A stretch of 6,570 nucleotides of DNA from Bacteroidales bacterium (lineage in GTDB: Bacteria > Bacteroidota > Bacteroidia > Bacteroidales > F082), in NCBI GenBank assembly GCA_024689285.1, contig JAILDR010000066.1, positions 1 to 6,570 of the forward strand, written 5' to 3'. Under the pieces are notes generated by a model, which was not told the origin of the DNA, did no database searches, and saw only the letters and a list, made by a program, of their open reading frames with translations. Both the position numbers and the translations under genes were made by a program. Below, piece after piece: positions 1 through 6,570 of the stretch (positions within the stretch are counted from its first letter, which is position 1; each line of letters begins with the position of its first letter).

Positions 1-66
1 AGTGGTGGCATTCCAGTCGAAGATTTCCTGACAGGAGATTTGGAACGACTGTTAGAATCTATATAA
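1..66 (+). CDS. C-terminal 21 residues of an unidentified protein (partial)
   Basis: The first base of the window opens a frame that runs 21 codons to a TAA at 64-66 and ends in DLERLLESI. The fragment is acidic and leucine-rich and looks like a C-terminal helix. Support for a real gene is indirect: the frame stops just before a strong hairpin terminator (72-103), as expected for a plus-strand gene converging on gcvP. The rest lies to the left of the window, and too little remains to assign a family or function. Confidence 0.55.
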   Translation, partial: SGGIPVEDFLTGDLERLLESI

Positions 67-71
67 AACAA

Positions 72-110
72 GTAGGGCTGCCACATCATTGTGGCAGCCC
101 TACAATTTTG
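72..110. terminator. Bidirectional hairpin terminator between convergent genes
   Basis: A perfect 13-bp inverted repeat (72-84 pairs with 91-103, core GGGCTGCCAC/GTGGCAGCCC) encloses a 6-nt loop (85-90). On the plus strand it is followed by AATTTTG. On the minus strand it is followed by TTGTTTTATAT, the more U-rich tract. It sits 5 nt after the stop of the plus-strand gene and 23 nt after the gcvP stop, so it probably ends transcription from both sides. The G/C-rich stem and U-rich flanks fit an intrinsic terminator. Confidence 0.85.
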
Positions 111-126
111 TGCAAATCCCTACAGC

Positions 127-2991
127 TTATTCTGCGCTGAACTTGCAAACCAAGTTTCTGTCGCCATAGGCATCGTCGATGCGGGTGACGTGCGGGAAGT
201 ACTTGTCCTGAACGTCGCTCTTCATCGGGAAGCCAGCCTCTTCACGGCTGAATGGGAAGTTCCACTCGTTGGCCATCAGCATCTCCGCGGTGTAAGGAGC
301 GTGGCTGATGATATTGTTGCCCTTCTCGGCTTTGCCGTCTTCGATGTCCTTGATTTCCTTGCGGATTTGGATCATGGCTTCAACGAAGCGGTCAAGCTCG
401 GCGATAGGCTCACTCTCGGTGGGTTCCACCATCAGGGTTTCGTGGACAGGGAAGGCCACAGTAGGAGCGTGGAAGCCGAAGTCCATCAGACGCTTGGCGA
501 TGTCGATAGCGGCCACACCAACAGTCTTATTAATGGTATTGATGTCCAGAATCATCTCGTGGGCCACGTGACCATGATTGCCGGTATACAGAATCGGGTA
601 GTAGTCCTTCAGACGTTCCTTCAGGTAGTTGGCGTTCATGATGGCACCCATGGTGGCTTTCTTCAGACCTTCACCACCCAACATCTTGATGTAGCAATAG
701 GTGATGGTGAGGATCTGTGCGCTACCGAACGGAGCAGCTGAAACAGCGCCTTCCTGCTTGTTGCCACCGCAATGGAACAGGATGTGAGAGGGCAGGTAAG
801 GTTTCAGATGTTCGGCAACACCGATAGGACCAACACCAGGACCGCCACCGCCGTGAGGAATGGCGAATGTCTTGTGCAGGTTAAGGTGGCAGACGTCAGC
901 ACCAATGAAACCGGGGCTGGTCAGACCGACCTGAGCGTTCATATTGGCACCGTCCATGTAGACTTGACCACCATTGTCGTGAACAATCTTCACAAGGGTG
1001 CGGATGCCGTCTTCGAAGATACCGTGTGTGGAAGGATAGGTGACCATAAAGGCAGCCAGATTATCCTTGTATTGCTCGGCCTTGGCCTTGGCATCTTCGA
1101 GGTCGATGTTGCCGTTTTCGTCGCATTTCACCACTACAACTTGCATACCAGCCATAGCTGCTGAAGCGGGGTTGGTGCCGTGGGCCGAAGCAGGGATCAG
1201 GCAGATGTTGCGGTGACCCTGGCCGTTGGCCTCTTGGTAACGACGGATGGTGAGCAGGCCGGCATATTCGCCGCTGGCACCCGAATTAGGCATGAAGCTC
1301 ATGCCCTTGAAGCCCGTGATTTCGCAGAGGTCTTTCTCCATCTCGTTGATGAGTTCGAGGTAGCCTTCCACTTGGTCGGCGGGGACGAAGGGGTGGATGT
1401 TGCCAAACTCAGGCCAGCTGAGGGCATACATCGAGGTGGCGGGATTCAGCTTCATGGTGCAGCTTCCGAGCGGAATCATGCAGCGGTTGAGGCTGAGGTC
1501 GCGGTTCTCGAGTTTCTTCATGTAACGCATCATGTCGGTCTCGCTGCGGTATTTGAAGAACATCGGGGCTTGCATGAACTTGGAGGTACGCTGCATCTCA
1601 GCAGGGATGCCGCTGAACTTCTGGCAGTTCGGGTCGCAAACGAGCTCTTCGTGCTGTTTGCCGAGGGCTTCAGCAACGACTTGGCCGATTTCGTTGATGT
1701 CTTCGCGAGCGGTGGTCTCATCGAGGCTGATGCCGAAGTGTTGCTTGTCGATGATGCGGAAGTTCATGCCATGTTTTTCGGCGGCTTCCTTCACCTTGCA
1801 GGTGCAAGCGCCTTCGGGCAGTTCGAACAACAGCGTGTCGAAGAAGTATTTGTTGAGCTGCTTCACGCCAAGCTTGGCCAGTTCGGAGGTCAGCTTGCCA
1901 GCGAGGCAGTTGATATGATGTGCTATCTCGACCAAGCCCTCCGGACCATGATACAAGGCGTAGAAGCCTGACATGATGGCGAGCAAAGCTTGAGCCGTGC
2001 AGATGTTCGATGTGGCTTTCTCGCGCTTGATGTGCTGCTCACGGGTTTGCAGAGCCAGACGGTAGGCAGGATTGCCGAGTGCATCGACGCTGATGCCGAT
2101 GATACGGCCAGGCATCTCACGCTTGTAGGCCTCGGTGGTGGCGAAGTAACCGGCATGAGGACCGCCGAATCCCATCGGCAGACCGAAACGCTGGTTGGAA
2201 CCCAACACCACGTCGGCCCCCCATTCGCCAGGAGGCGTAATGAGGGTGAGGCTCAGCAAGTCGGCAGCAACGGCCACTTGCATACCTTTGGCTTTCCATT
2301 CGGCAACCTTGGCGCGGTTGTCGACAATCTCGCCAAACTGGTTGGGGCACTGGAGCAGGATGCCAAAGTATTGCTCGCTGCAATCAAATTTATTGACATC
2401 ATCAACTACGATCTCAATGCCCTGGAAGTGGGCACGGGTCTTGATGACCTCGATGCTCTGCGGGAACACATCGTTGGCGACGAAGAATTTCTTTACGCCA
2501 GCTTTCACTTGGGCGCGGCTGCGGGCGTGCCAGAACATCAGCATGGCTTCAGCGGCGGCTGTGCCTTCATCCAGCAAAGAAGCGTTGGCTAAAGGCATTG
2601 CGGTAAGGTCGCTGACGACGGTCTGGAAGTTCAGCAGGGCCTCAAGACGGCCTTGTGAAATCTCAGCCTGGTAAGGAGTGTAAGAAGTGTACCAACCTGG
2701 GTTCTCAAGGATGTTGCGCATGATGACACCGGGGGTGATGGTGTTGTAGTAGCCCAAACCGATGTAAGTACGGAACTGTTTGTTCTTGGCACCCAGAGCC
2801 TTGAGGTGGCTGATGACTTCGTACTCGCTCATGCCTTCACCGATGTTGAGGTCTTTCGGCAGACGGATTTCGGGAGCGATGATTTCGTCGACAAGTTGTT
2901 CTTGCGATTTCACGCCAATGACCTTGAGCATCTTTTCTGCATCGGATGCGGTAGGGCCGTTGTGGCGTTTGATGAAGTTGTTTCTAATCAT
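127..2991 (-). CDS. gcvP: Glycine dehydrogenase (decarboxylating), P protein of the glycine cleavage system
   Basis: This is the cytosolic PLP enzyme that decarboxylates glycine and passes the aminomethyl group to the lipoyl arm of GcvH. At 954 residues it is the full-length single-chain form, not the split GcvPA/GcvPB form. Family blocks seen in order are: N-terminal RHNGP at 9-13 (usually RHIGP); YTPYQAEISQGRLE at 104-117; PLANASLLDEGTAAAEAM at 133-150; SCTMKLNP at 510-517; HGTNP at 604-608; and the PLP-lysine motif LHKTF with Lys707, followed by a glycine-rich loop. The C-terminus ends in the family-like DDAYGDRNLVC. The two halves are the duplicated aminotransferase-fold domains, of which the C-terminal one carries the PLP lysine. 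The ATG start gives a normal N-terminus; the leader is A/T-rich without a Shine-Dalgarno sequence. It lies 32 nt downstream of the 261-aa membrane protein gene and may be co-transcribed with it. Genes for T, H and L proteins are not in the window. Confidence 0.97.
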   Translation of the reverse strand: MIRNNFIKRHNGPTASDAEKMLKVIGVKSQEQLVDEIIAPEIRLPKDLNIGEGMSEYEVISHLKALGAKNKQFRTYIGLGYYNTITPGVIMRNILENPGWYTSYTPYQAEISQGRLEALLNFQTVVSDLTAMPLANASLLDEGTAAAEAMLMFWHARSRAQVKAGVKKFFVANDVFPQSIEVIKTRAHFQGIEIVVDDVNKFDCSEQYFGILLQCPNQFGEIVDNRAKVAEWKAKGMQVAVAADLLSLTLITPPGEWGADVVLGSNQRFGLPMGFGGPHAGYFATTEAYKREMPGRIIGISVDALGNPAYRLALQTREQHIKREKATSNICTAQALLAIMSGFYALYHGPEGLVEIAHHINCLAGKLTSELAKLGVKQLNKYFFDTLLFELPEGACTCKVKEAAEKHGMNFRIIDKQHFGISLDETTAREDINEIGQVVAEALGKQHEELVCDPNCQKFSGIPAEMQRTSKFMQAPMFFKYRSETDMMRYMKKLENRDLSLNRCMIPLGSCTMKLNPATSMYALSWPEFGNIHPFVPADQVEGYLELINEMEKDLCEITGFKGMSFMPNSGASGEYAGLLTIRRYQEANGQGHRNICLIPASAHGTNPASAAMAGMQVVVVKCDENGNIDLEDAKAKAEQYKDNLAAFMVTYPSTHGIFEDGIRTLVKIVHDNGGQVYMDGANMNAQVGLTSPGFIGADVCHLNLHKTFAIPHGGGGPGVGPIGVAEHLKPYLPSHILFHCGGNKQEGAVSAAPFGSAQILTITYCYIKMLGGEGLKKATMGAIMNANYLKERLKDYYPILYTGNHGHVAHEMILDINTINKTVGVAAIDIAKRLMDFGFHAPTVAFPVHETLMVEPTESEPIAELDRFVEAMIQIRKEIKDIEDGKAEKGNNIISHAPYTAEMLMANEWNFPFSREEAGFPMKSDVQDKYFPHVTRIDDAYGDRNLVCKFSAE

Positions 2992-3023
2992 ATACGATTT
3001 GTTTTGAAGATTATAATTTGTTG

Positions 3024-3809
3024 TTATTCAATTTCGTTGAGTTTGTTTTTCAAGTCATTCACGGTGTTGATGGTTTCCAACTCCGATACAGGAATTTTAT
3101 GGAGTTTGATGTACCATTCTTTGAATGTGGCATAGTCTTTCAATATGGTAAATCGCAAATAGTCGTATTCTTCGCCCTCCACCTTGTTTTTGTTTTCCTT
3201 GAAGAGTTCATCGTATGGATCCATCATAATGGTGCGTTGATGGATTAAAGTCCAGAACTTCTTCTTAAATTGTACATTGGGGTCGTTTACATCAGGAAGC
3301 GAAGTGCTGTTTCCTTTTGTATTGGTTTGGGCTATATCTTGTTGCCCGTTGTTGTCAGTCGAATGTAGTGTAGTGTCAGTCTCTTCTTTTGTTGGAGTTT
3401 CTGCAACTGCTGGCGCTTTTTGGGTGTCTGCAGATAAAGTGTCTTTCGTTGTGGCAACAATTTCTGGTTCTGACTGTTTCGGTGTATGGTTACCAGGATT
3501 GGTTGAGCGGAAGACACTGACTGCCAAAACAACAACGATGCCAATGGCAGCTACGATAATGACGGGAATCAGGATTTTCCAAAGGTTTGAGGTTAGTCGT
3601 TCTTGAATGGATGTCTTCTCGTATTGTGCCACCAATTTGCCGTCGTAAATCTGGTTGTTGGTGAGTGTTTCAAATTTGAAACCCACGAAGGCATATCCTT
3701 TTGGTGCGATGATGTAATCCTGCACGTCGTGCCCGTCTTCGAATACCGAATATGGACATCCGTCCATCTTTGTGCCTTTTCCTGGGTCGATGCTATAATG
3801 TTTTTCCAC
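3024..3809 (-). CDS. Single-pass membrane protein of unknown function
   Basis: I do not recognise a named family. The 261-residue protein has four visible parts. Residues 1-76 are a small polar domain containing KGYAFVGFKFETLTNN and IYDGKLVAQYEK, which look like beta-strands. A strong hydrophobic segment lies at about 77-100. A low-complexity linker rich in Thr, Asn, Gln, Pro and charged residues spans about 101-178. A charged, probably helical C-terminal domain with aromatic residues (KKKFWTLIHQ, EEYDYLRF, FKEWYIKL) spans about 179-261. There is no N-terminal signal peptide, so a cytoplasmic N-terminus with the linker and C-terminal domain outside is likely, though the flanking charges do not settle it. 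The start used is GTG (3807-3809), the first start codon after an in-frame TAA; an ATG 14 codons later (3765-3767) is the alternative. The stop is TAA. Neighbours are 38 nt upstream (lipoprotein) and 32 nt downstream (gcvP). Sampled lines are more A/T-rich than gcvP. Confidence 0.85.
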   Translation of the reverse strand: MEKHYSIDPGKGTKMDGCPYSVFEDGHDVQDYIIAPKGYAFVGFKFETLTNNQIYDGKLVAQYEKTSIQERLTSNLWKILIPVIIVAAIGIVVVLAVSVFRSTNPGNHTPKQSEPEIVATTKDTLSADTQKAPAVAETPTKEETDTTLHSTDNNGQQDIAQTNTKGNSTSLPDVNDPNVQFKKKFWTLIHQRTIMMDPYDELFKENKNKVEGEEYDYLRFTILKDYATFKEWYIKLHKIPVSELETINTVNDLKNKLNEIE

Positions 3810-3847
3810 AGAAACTTTGGTTTAATGGAATGACAATTCTTTAGTTA

Positions 3848-4438
3848 TTAGTTCAATACCTTGTTCATGGTAATGTAATTGGGGTAGGCAAGCTGCTGTC
3901 CGTTGATGGTGATGTAGGGCTTCACCTTGAGGCCTACTTGAACAGGGTCACTGCTGGCTCCAGCCAATTTGAATGCCAGGTTCATGACGGCTTCGCCCGT
4001 CTCACCGCTGAACAGTTGGAACAGGTCGGTGGTGATCGGAATCGAGACGACGTTGCTGCCGTTGGCTGGAACGTTGATGCTTTGGTTCATCGAGGTGTTA
4101 ACTACTTCCTTGCCGTTGAGTGTGATGATGTAATCCATTTTGGCCATCGAAGCAGCGATGGAATTGGGGTTGTCGACACCTACATTGACGTTGAAAGTCA
4201 CTGGAAGTCGTTTGTTGATGATGGCGTTGGTGAGTGTGGCCAGTTGGGTAATGTTGAGGTCGGTCTTCGACATGCCTTTGCTCAAGTTGAAGCCAAGCAT
4301 CTGGATATTATCAACGCTGTTGAAATTGAATTTGCAGGAGGCGAAATTGACAGTTTGGGCTACTTGGTTCAGGACTTCACATGAGGTAAGTCCCATCGTG
4401 ACGAACAGAATGATAAGGGTTTTCTTTAGTTTTGACAT
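3848..4438 (-). CDS. LEA type 2 (WHy-domain) family lipoprotein
   Basis: The 196-residue protein starts at ATG with a lipoprotein signal peptide: basic MSKLKK, a hydrophobic stretch, then the lipobox LTSC with Cys20 as the expected lipidated residue. Residues following Cys20 (EVLNQ) show no cluster of acidic residues like the Bacteroidota surface-export signal, so it probably faces the periplasm. About residues 76-178 resemble the LEA14/WHy beta-sandwich: a strand (LPVTFNVNVGVDNPNS) carrying the characteristic NPN at 90-92, then YIITLNGKEV, an INVPANGSNVVSIPI block, and a final strand pair (VQVGLKVKPYITING). WHy-domain proteins are linked to desiccation and stress in plants; the role of the bacterial lipoprotein forms is not settled. 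A second Cys (35) lies in the spacer. It is the first gene after the typA terminator and may lead a unit with the membrane protein and gcvP. The family call rests on motif pattern alone. Confidence 0.85.
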   Translation of the reverse strand: MSKLKKTLIILFVTMGLTSCEVLNQVAQTVNFASCKFNFNSVDNIQMLGFNLSKGMSKTDLNITQLATLTNAIINKRLPVTFNVNVGVDNPNSIAASMAKMDYIITLNGKEVVNTSMNQSINVPANGSNVVSIPITTDLFQLFSGETGEAVMNLAFKLAGASSDPVQVGLKVKPYITINGQQLAYPNYITMNKVLN

Positions 4439-4449
4439 ATAATAAACTT

Positions 4450-4460
4450 TTGATTATCAA
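4450..4460. promoter_or_regulatory. 11-nt palindrome in the lipoprotein gene leader (possible operator)
   Basis: TTGATTATCAA is a 5+1+5 perfect inverted repeat ending 11 nt before the lipoprotein ATG. It could be a small operator or chance in A/T-rich DNA. No second copy is seen nearby. Confidence 0.2.
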
Positions 4461-4513
4461 TGAAACAAAAGGCTTTTTCAAAGAAAGGAGGAGCCTGACC
4501 CGATTGTTTTATA

Positions 4514-4521
4514 CAAAGGTG
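4514..4521 (-). promoter_or_regulatory. Candidate Bacteroidota -7 promoter element for the lipoprotein/membrane protein/gcvP unit
   Basis: Read on the minus strand this is CACCTTTG, which matches the Bacteroidota -7 consensus TAnnTTTG at five of six fixed positions. It lies directly after the typA terminator and about 76 nt before the lipoprotein start, which is the right place for a new transcript. No TTTG-like -33 element is seen at the expected distance. A second five-of-six match (TTTCTTTG, 4479-4486) lies closer to the gene, so the true start site is uncertain. Confidence 0.3.
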
Positions 4522-4531
4522 CAATAATACG

Positions 4532-4561
4532 AAAAAAGTCGGACATGCAGCCCGGCTTTTT
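4532..4561 (-). terminator. Intrinsic terminator downstream of typA
   Basis: On the minus strand, GCCGGGC pairs with GTCCGAC (4550-4556 with 4538-4544) around a 5-nt loop, with one C-A mismatch and one G-U pair. A run of six T follows and AAAAA precedes it. It begins about 21 nt after the typA stop. The A and T tracts on both sides make it nearly symmetrical, but no plus-strand gene here would use it. Confidence 0.7.
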
Positions 4562-4582
4562 GGAAAATAATTTCAATGTATT

Positions 4583-6397
4583 TTATTCTTCTCCACGGCG
4601 TGAGGCGCGTTTGCGCTCCAGCTCGTCAAGGATAATTTTGCGCAGACGCAAGCTCTTTGGCGTGACTTCAAGATACTCGTCGTCGCGGATGTACTCCATA
4701 TATTCTTCCAACGAGAAACGTACAGGCGGGATGAGACGGATGGCCTCGTCGCTGCCCGAAGCACGCACGTTGGTGAGGTGTTTGGTCTTGCAGACGTTGA
4801 TGACGATGTCGTTGCTGCGGGTGTTCTCTCCGATGACCTCGCCAGCGTAGACGTCTTCGTTCGGATTGACAAAGAAGATGCCACGGTCTTGCAGCTTCCA
4901 GATAGCATAGGGGATGGCTTGTCCCGTCTCCATTGAAATCAAGGCACCTGTGTTGCGTTGAGGCATTTCACCCTTCCAAGGTTCGTAGCCTTTGAAGCGG
5001 TGTGAGACGATAGCCTCGCCTTCAGTGACGGTCAACAGCGTGTTTCTCAAACCAATAAGTCCTCTTGCAGGGATGTCGAAATCGAGGCACATGCGGTCGC
5101 CCTTGGGTTCCATCTGGGTCATTTCACCCTTGCGGGCGCTGACCTGCTCAATGACTCGGCCTGAGAAGTCTTCCGGCACAAGCACGGTCAATGCTTCAAT
5201 AGGCTCGCACTTCGCATCGTCGATGTATTTCACGATGACTTTGGGTTGACCAAGTTGGAACTCGTATCCTTCACGTCGCATGGTCTCCACAAGGATGCTC
5301 AAATGCAAAATACCGCGTCCGTAAACCATCAGTGAATCAGGCGAGTCGGTGTCTTCCACTTTCAAGGCGAGGTTTTTCTCGGTCTCTTTATAGAGACGTT
5401 CGCGCAGGTGGCGCGAGGTGACGTATTTGCCTTCCTTGCCGAAGAAGGGTGAGTTGTTGATGGTGAACAGCATACTCATCGTTGGCTCGTCCACATGGAT
5501 GGGAGGCAGTGCTTCGGGGTTCTCATAGTCGGCTACGGTGTCGCCAATCTCAAAGTCGTCAATGCCCATCAAAGCGATGATGTCGCCTGCTTCCACGGGT
5601 TTTTTGGTGCGCTCTTTGCCCAATCCTTCAAAAGTATAGAGCTCCTTGATGGTCGACTTGGTCACGGAGCCATCGCGTTTCACTAACGAGACGTTTTGTC
5701 CGGCCTGCAAGGTGCCGCGTTTCAAGCGACCTACGGCGATACGGCCTACGTAGGAACTGTAGTCCAACGAGGTAATCAGCAACTGAGGCGTGCCTTCTTC
5801 GAATTTCGCAGGCGGTATGGTATCGATGATGACGTCCAGCAGGTAGGACACGTTGTCGGTGACGTTGTTCCAGTCGTCCGACATCCAGCCTTGCTTAGAA
5901 GAACCGTAAACGGTGGGGAAGTCCAGCTGGTCCTCGGTGGCACCAAGATTGAACATCAGGTCGAAGACGGCCTCCTGCACCTCGTCGGGACGGCAGTTGG
6001 GCTTGTCCACTTTGTTGATGACCACGATGGGCTTCAGGCCGAGTTCGATGGCTTTTTGCAGTACGAAACGGGTCTGAGGCATGGGACCTTCGAAGGCATC
6101 GACCAAAAGCAAAACGCCGTCGGCCATGTTAAGGACGCGCTCTACCTCGCCGCCGAAGTCGGCGTGGCCAGGAGTGTCGATAATGTTGATTTTTACATCC
6201 TTGTAGCGTACCGATACGTTCTTTGAGAGAATGGTGATACCGCGTTCGCGTTCGAGGTCGTTGTTGTCGAGAATGAGTTGTCCAGGGGCTTCGTCTGATT
6301 CCTTGAAAAGTTGTGATTGGTAAAGGATACGGTCCACAAGGGTGGTTTTGCCGTGGTCAACGTGAGCAATAATCGCTATATTTCTGATATTCTGCAT
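4583..6397 (-). CDS. typA: Translational GTPase TypA/BipA
   Basis: This is a ribosome-binding GTPase of the EF-G/LepA superfamily that helps 50S assembly and adaptation to stress or cold. At 604 residues it has the usual length. The GTP-binding motifs are intact: G1 AHVDHGKTT at 11-19 (Lys17), G2 RGITI at 52-56 (Thr55), G3 DTPGH at 74-78, G4 NKVDK at 128-132, and G5 SSK at 166-168. By family comparison, a beta-barrel domain II spans about 205-295, an EF-G domain III-like part about 305-385, a domain V-like part about 397-480, and the TypA-specific C-terminal domain about 485-595, ending in a basic tail (KRASRR). LRERLYKE and RGLIGLRN are typical family segments. The ATG start places G1 at residue 11 as expected; no Shine-Dalgarno sequence is present. 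A hairpin terminator follows and a promoter candidate precedes it, so it can form its own unit. The stop of the upstream gene is 62 nt away with no hairpin between, so read-through is also possible. Confidence 0.97.
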   Translation of the reverse strand: MQNIRNIAIIAHVDHGKTTLVDRILYQSQLFKESDEAPGQLILDNNDLERERGITILSKNVSVRYKDVKINIIDTPGHADFGGEVERVLNMADGVLLLVDAFEGPMPQTRFVLQKAIELGLKPIVVINKVDKPNCRPDEVQEAVFDLMFNLGATEDQLDFPTVYGSSKQGWMSDDWNNVTDNVSYLLDVIIDTIPPAKFEEGTPQLLITSLDYSSYVGRIAVGRLKRGTLQAGQNVSLVKRDGSVTKSTIKELYTFEGLGKERTKKPVEAGDIIALMGIDDFEIGDTVADYENPEALPPIHVDEPTMSMLFTINNSPFFGKEGKYVTSRHLRERLYKETEKNLALKVEDTDSPDSLMVYGRGILHLSILVETMRREGYEFQLGQPKVIVKYIDDAKCEPIEALTVLVPEDFSGRVIEQVSARKGEMTQMEPKGDRMCLDFDIPARGLIGLRNTLLTVTEGEAIVSHRFKGYEPWKGEMPQRNTGALISMETGQAIPYAIWKLQDRGIFFVNPNEDVYAGEVIGENTRSNDIVINVCKTKHLTNVRASGSDEAIRLIPPVRFSLEEYMEYIRDDEYLEVTPKSLRLRKIILDELERKRASRRGEE

Positions 6398-6407
6398 CTT
6401 GGTAAAA

Positions 6408-6418
6408 ATTGCTGCAAT
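6408..6418. promoter_or_regulatory. 11-nt palindrome in the typA leader (possible operator)
   Basis: ATTGCTGCAAT is a 5+1+5 perfect inverted repeat ending 10 nt before the typA ATG and just downstream of the predicted transcription start. A repressor site there is conceivable, but short palindromes of this size also arise by chance. Confidence 0.2.
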
Positions 6419-6429
6419 ATTTGAAGGTG

Positions 6430-6437
6430 CAAAATTA
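6430..6437 (-). promoter_or_regulatory. Candidate Bacteroidota -7 promoter element for typA
   Basis: Read on the minus strand this is TAATTTTG, a full match to the TAnnTTTG -7 consensus of the Bacteroidota housekeeping sigma factor. It lies 32 nt before the typA ATG, predicting a short leader of roughly 25 nt. No clear TTTG -33 element is visible 19-21 nt upstream, where the end of the preceding gene lies. Confidence 0.5.
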
Positions 6438-6459
6438 CAAAAAAGCAGAAAAAGTGAGC

Positions 6460-6570
6460 CTATTTCATCCAGAAAAACTCCTCCTTAGCCACAATAGGCT
6501 TGAAATAATCATCAATAATGCCTTGTTCGACAAGCTCTTTCGGCGTGCCTTGGCGCAAAGGCTGCTGCGG
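6460..6570 (-). CDS. C-terminal 36 residues of an unidentified protein (partial)
   Basis: A minus-strand frame enters at the right edge (first codon at 6568-6570) and runs 36 codons to a TAG at 6460-6462. The fragment reads LRQGTPKELVEQGIIDDYFKPIV and then AKEEFFWMK. It is a balanced, globular-looking sequence with a helical stretch and an aromatic end, and its frame points the same way as typA, so it is probably a real gene whose body lies to the right. I do not recognise the family from this tail. No terminator hairpin follows it. Confidence 0.65.
   Translation of the reverse strand, partial: PQQPLRQGTPKELVEQGIIDDYFKPIVAKEEFFWMK

Noticed and set aside
91..2592. A string of long plus-strand open frames (91-741, 772-1164, 1180-1971, 1990-2592) opposite gcvP
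   Set aside because: They are all in the register exactly complementary to gcvP codons. That frame stays open because gcvP rarely uses TTA, CTA and TCA codons. The predicted proteins show no family features, and gcvP itself is unmistakable.
127..2991. RHNGP in place of RHIGP at the GcvP N-terminus as a sign of altered function
   Set aside because: It is a single substitution outside the PLP-binding motif, and all other conserved blocks are intact, so I see no reason to infer a change in activity.
3018..3606. Hydrophobic plus-strand frames opposite the membrane protein gene
   Set aside because: They show no independent start signals, and their hydrophobicity comes from antisense reading of charged, Thr/Asn-rich codons. 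The minus-strand frame has a coherent domain layout.
3848..4438. Surface-export signal on the lipoprotein
   Set aside because: The residues after Cys20 (EVLNQ) contain only one acidic residue, unlike the acidic clusters known for Bacteroidota lipoprotein surface export.
5696..6226. 176-codon plus-strand open frame opposite typA
   Set aside because: It is in the same codon-complementary register over a highly conserved gene; it is a shadow caused by codon bias.
1..6570. tRNA or rRNA genes, CRISPR repeats, insertion sequences, attachment sites, defence or other novel systems
   Set aside because: I found no periodic repeats, terminal inverted repeats, tRNA-like cloverleaf, transposase or phage-type proteins. 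The gene content is housekeeping plus two envelope proteins.

Overview
The window looks like an ordinary chromosomal segment of a Bacteroidota bacterium, probably Bacteroidales. Three things support this. The TypA and glycine dehydrogenase proteins read as that phylum's versions. The start codons I could inspect lack a Shine-Dalgarno sequence and follow A/T-rich leaders. A match to the phylum's TAnnTTTG -7 promoter element lies upstream of typA. I cannot name a genus.

Layout: all four complete genes are on the minus strand, so they read right to left. From the right edge they are: the tail of an unidentified gene (6460-6570); typA, a translational GTPase (4583-6397), with a candidate promoter in front and a hairpin terminator behind; a 196-aa lipoprotein of the LEA type 2 (WHy) kind (3848-4438); a 261-aa single-pass membrane protein of unknown function (3024-3809); and gcvP, single-chain glycine dehydrogenase (127-2991). 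At the left edge the last 21 codons of a plus-strand gene (1-66) converge on gcvP. The two are separated by a hairpin with a perfect 13-bp stem that can serve as terminator in both directions.

How the genes relate: typA appears to be its own unit, or co-transcribed with the gene to its right. The lipoprotein, membrane protein and gcvP are separated by only 38 and 32 nt, with no terminator or clear promoter between them, so they may share one transcript from a weak promoter candidate near 4514-4521. The first two products are envelope proteins and gcvP is a cytosolic one-carbon enzyme, so the link may be only positional. No gcvT, gcvH or lpd is present here.

I see no tRNA, rRNA, CRISPR array, insertion sequence, prophage gene or convincing new system. 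The least understood item is the 261-aa membrane protein, which is also visibly richer in A/T than gcvP. The longest stretch without a complete gene is 144 nt (4439-4582).
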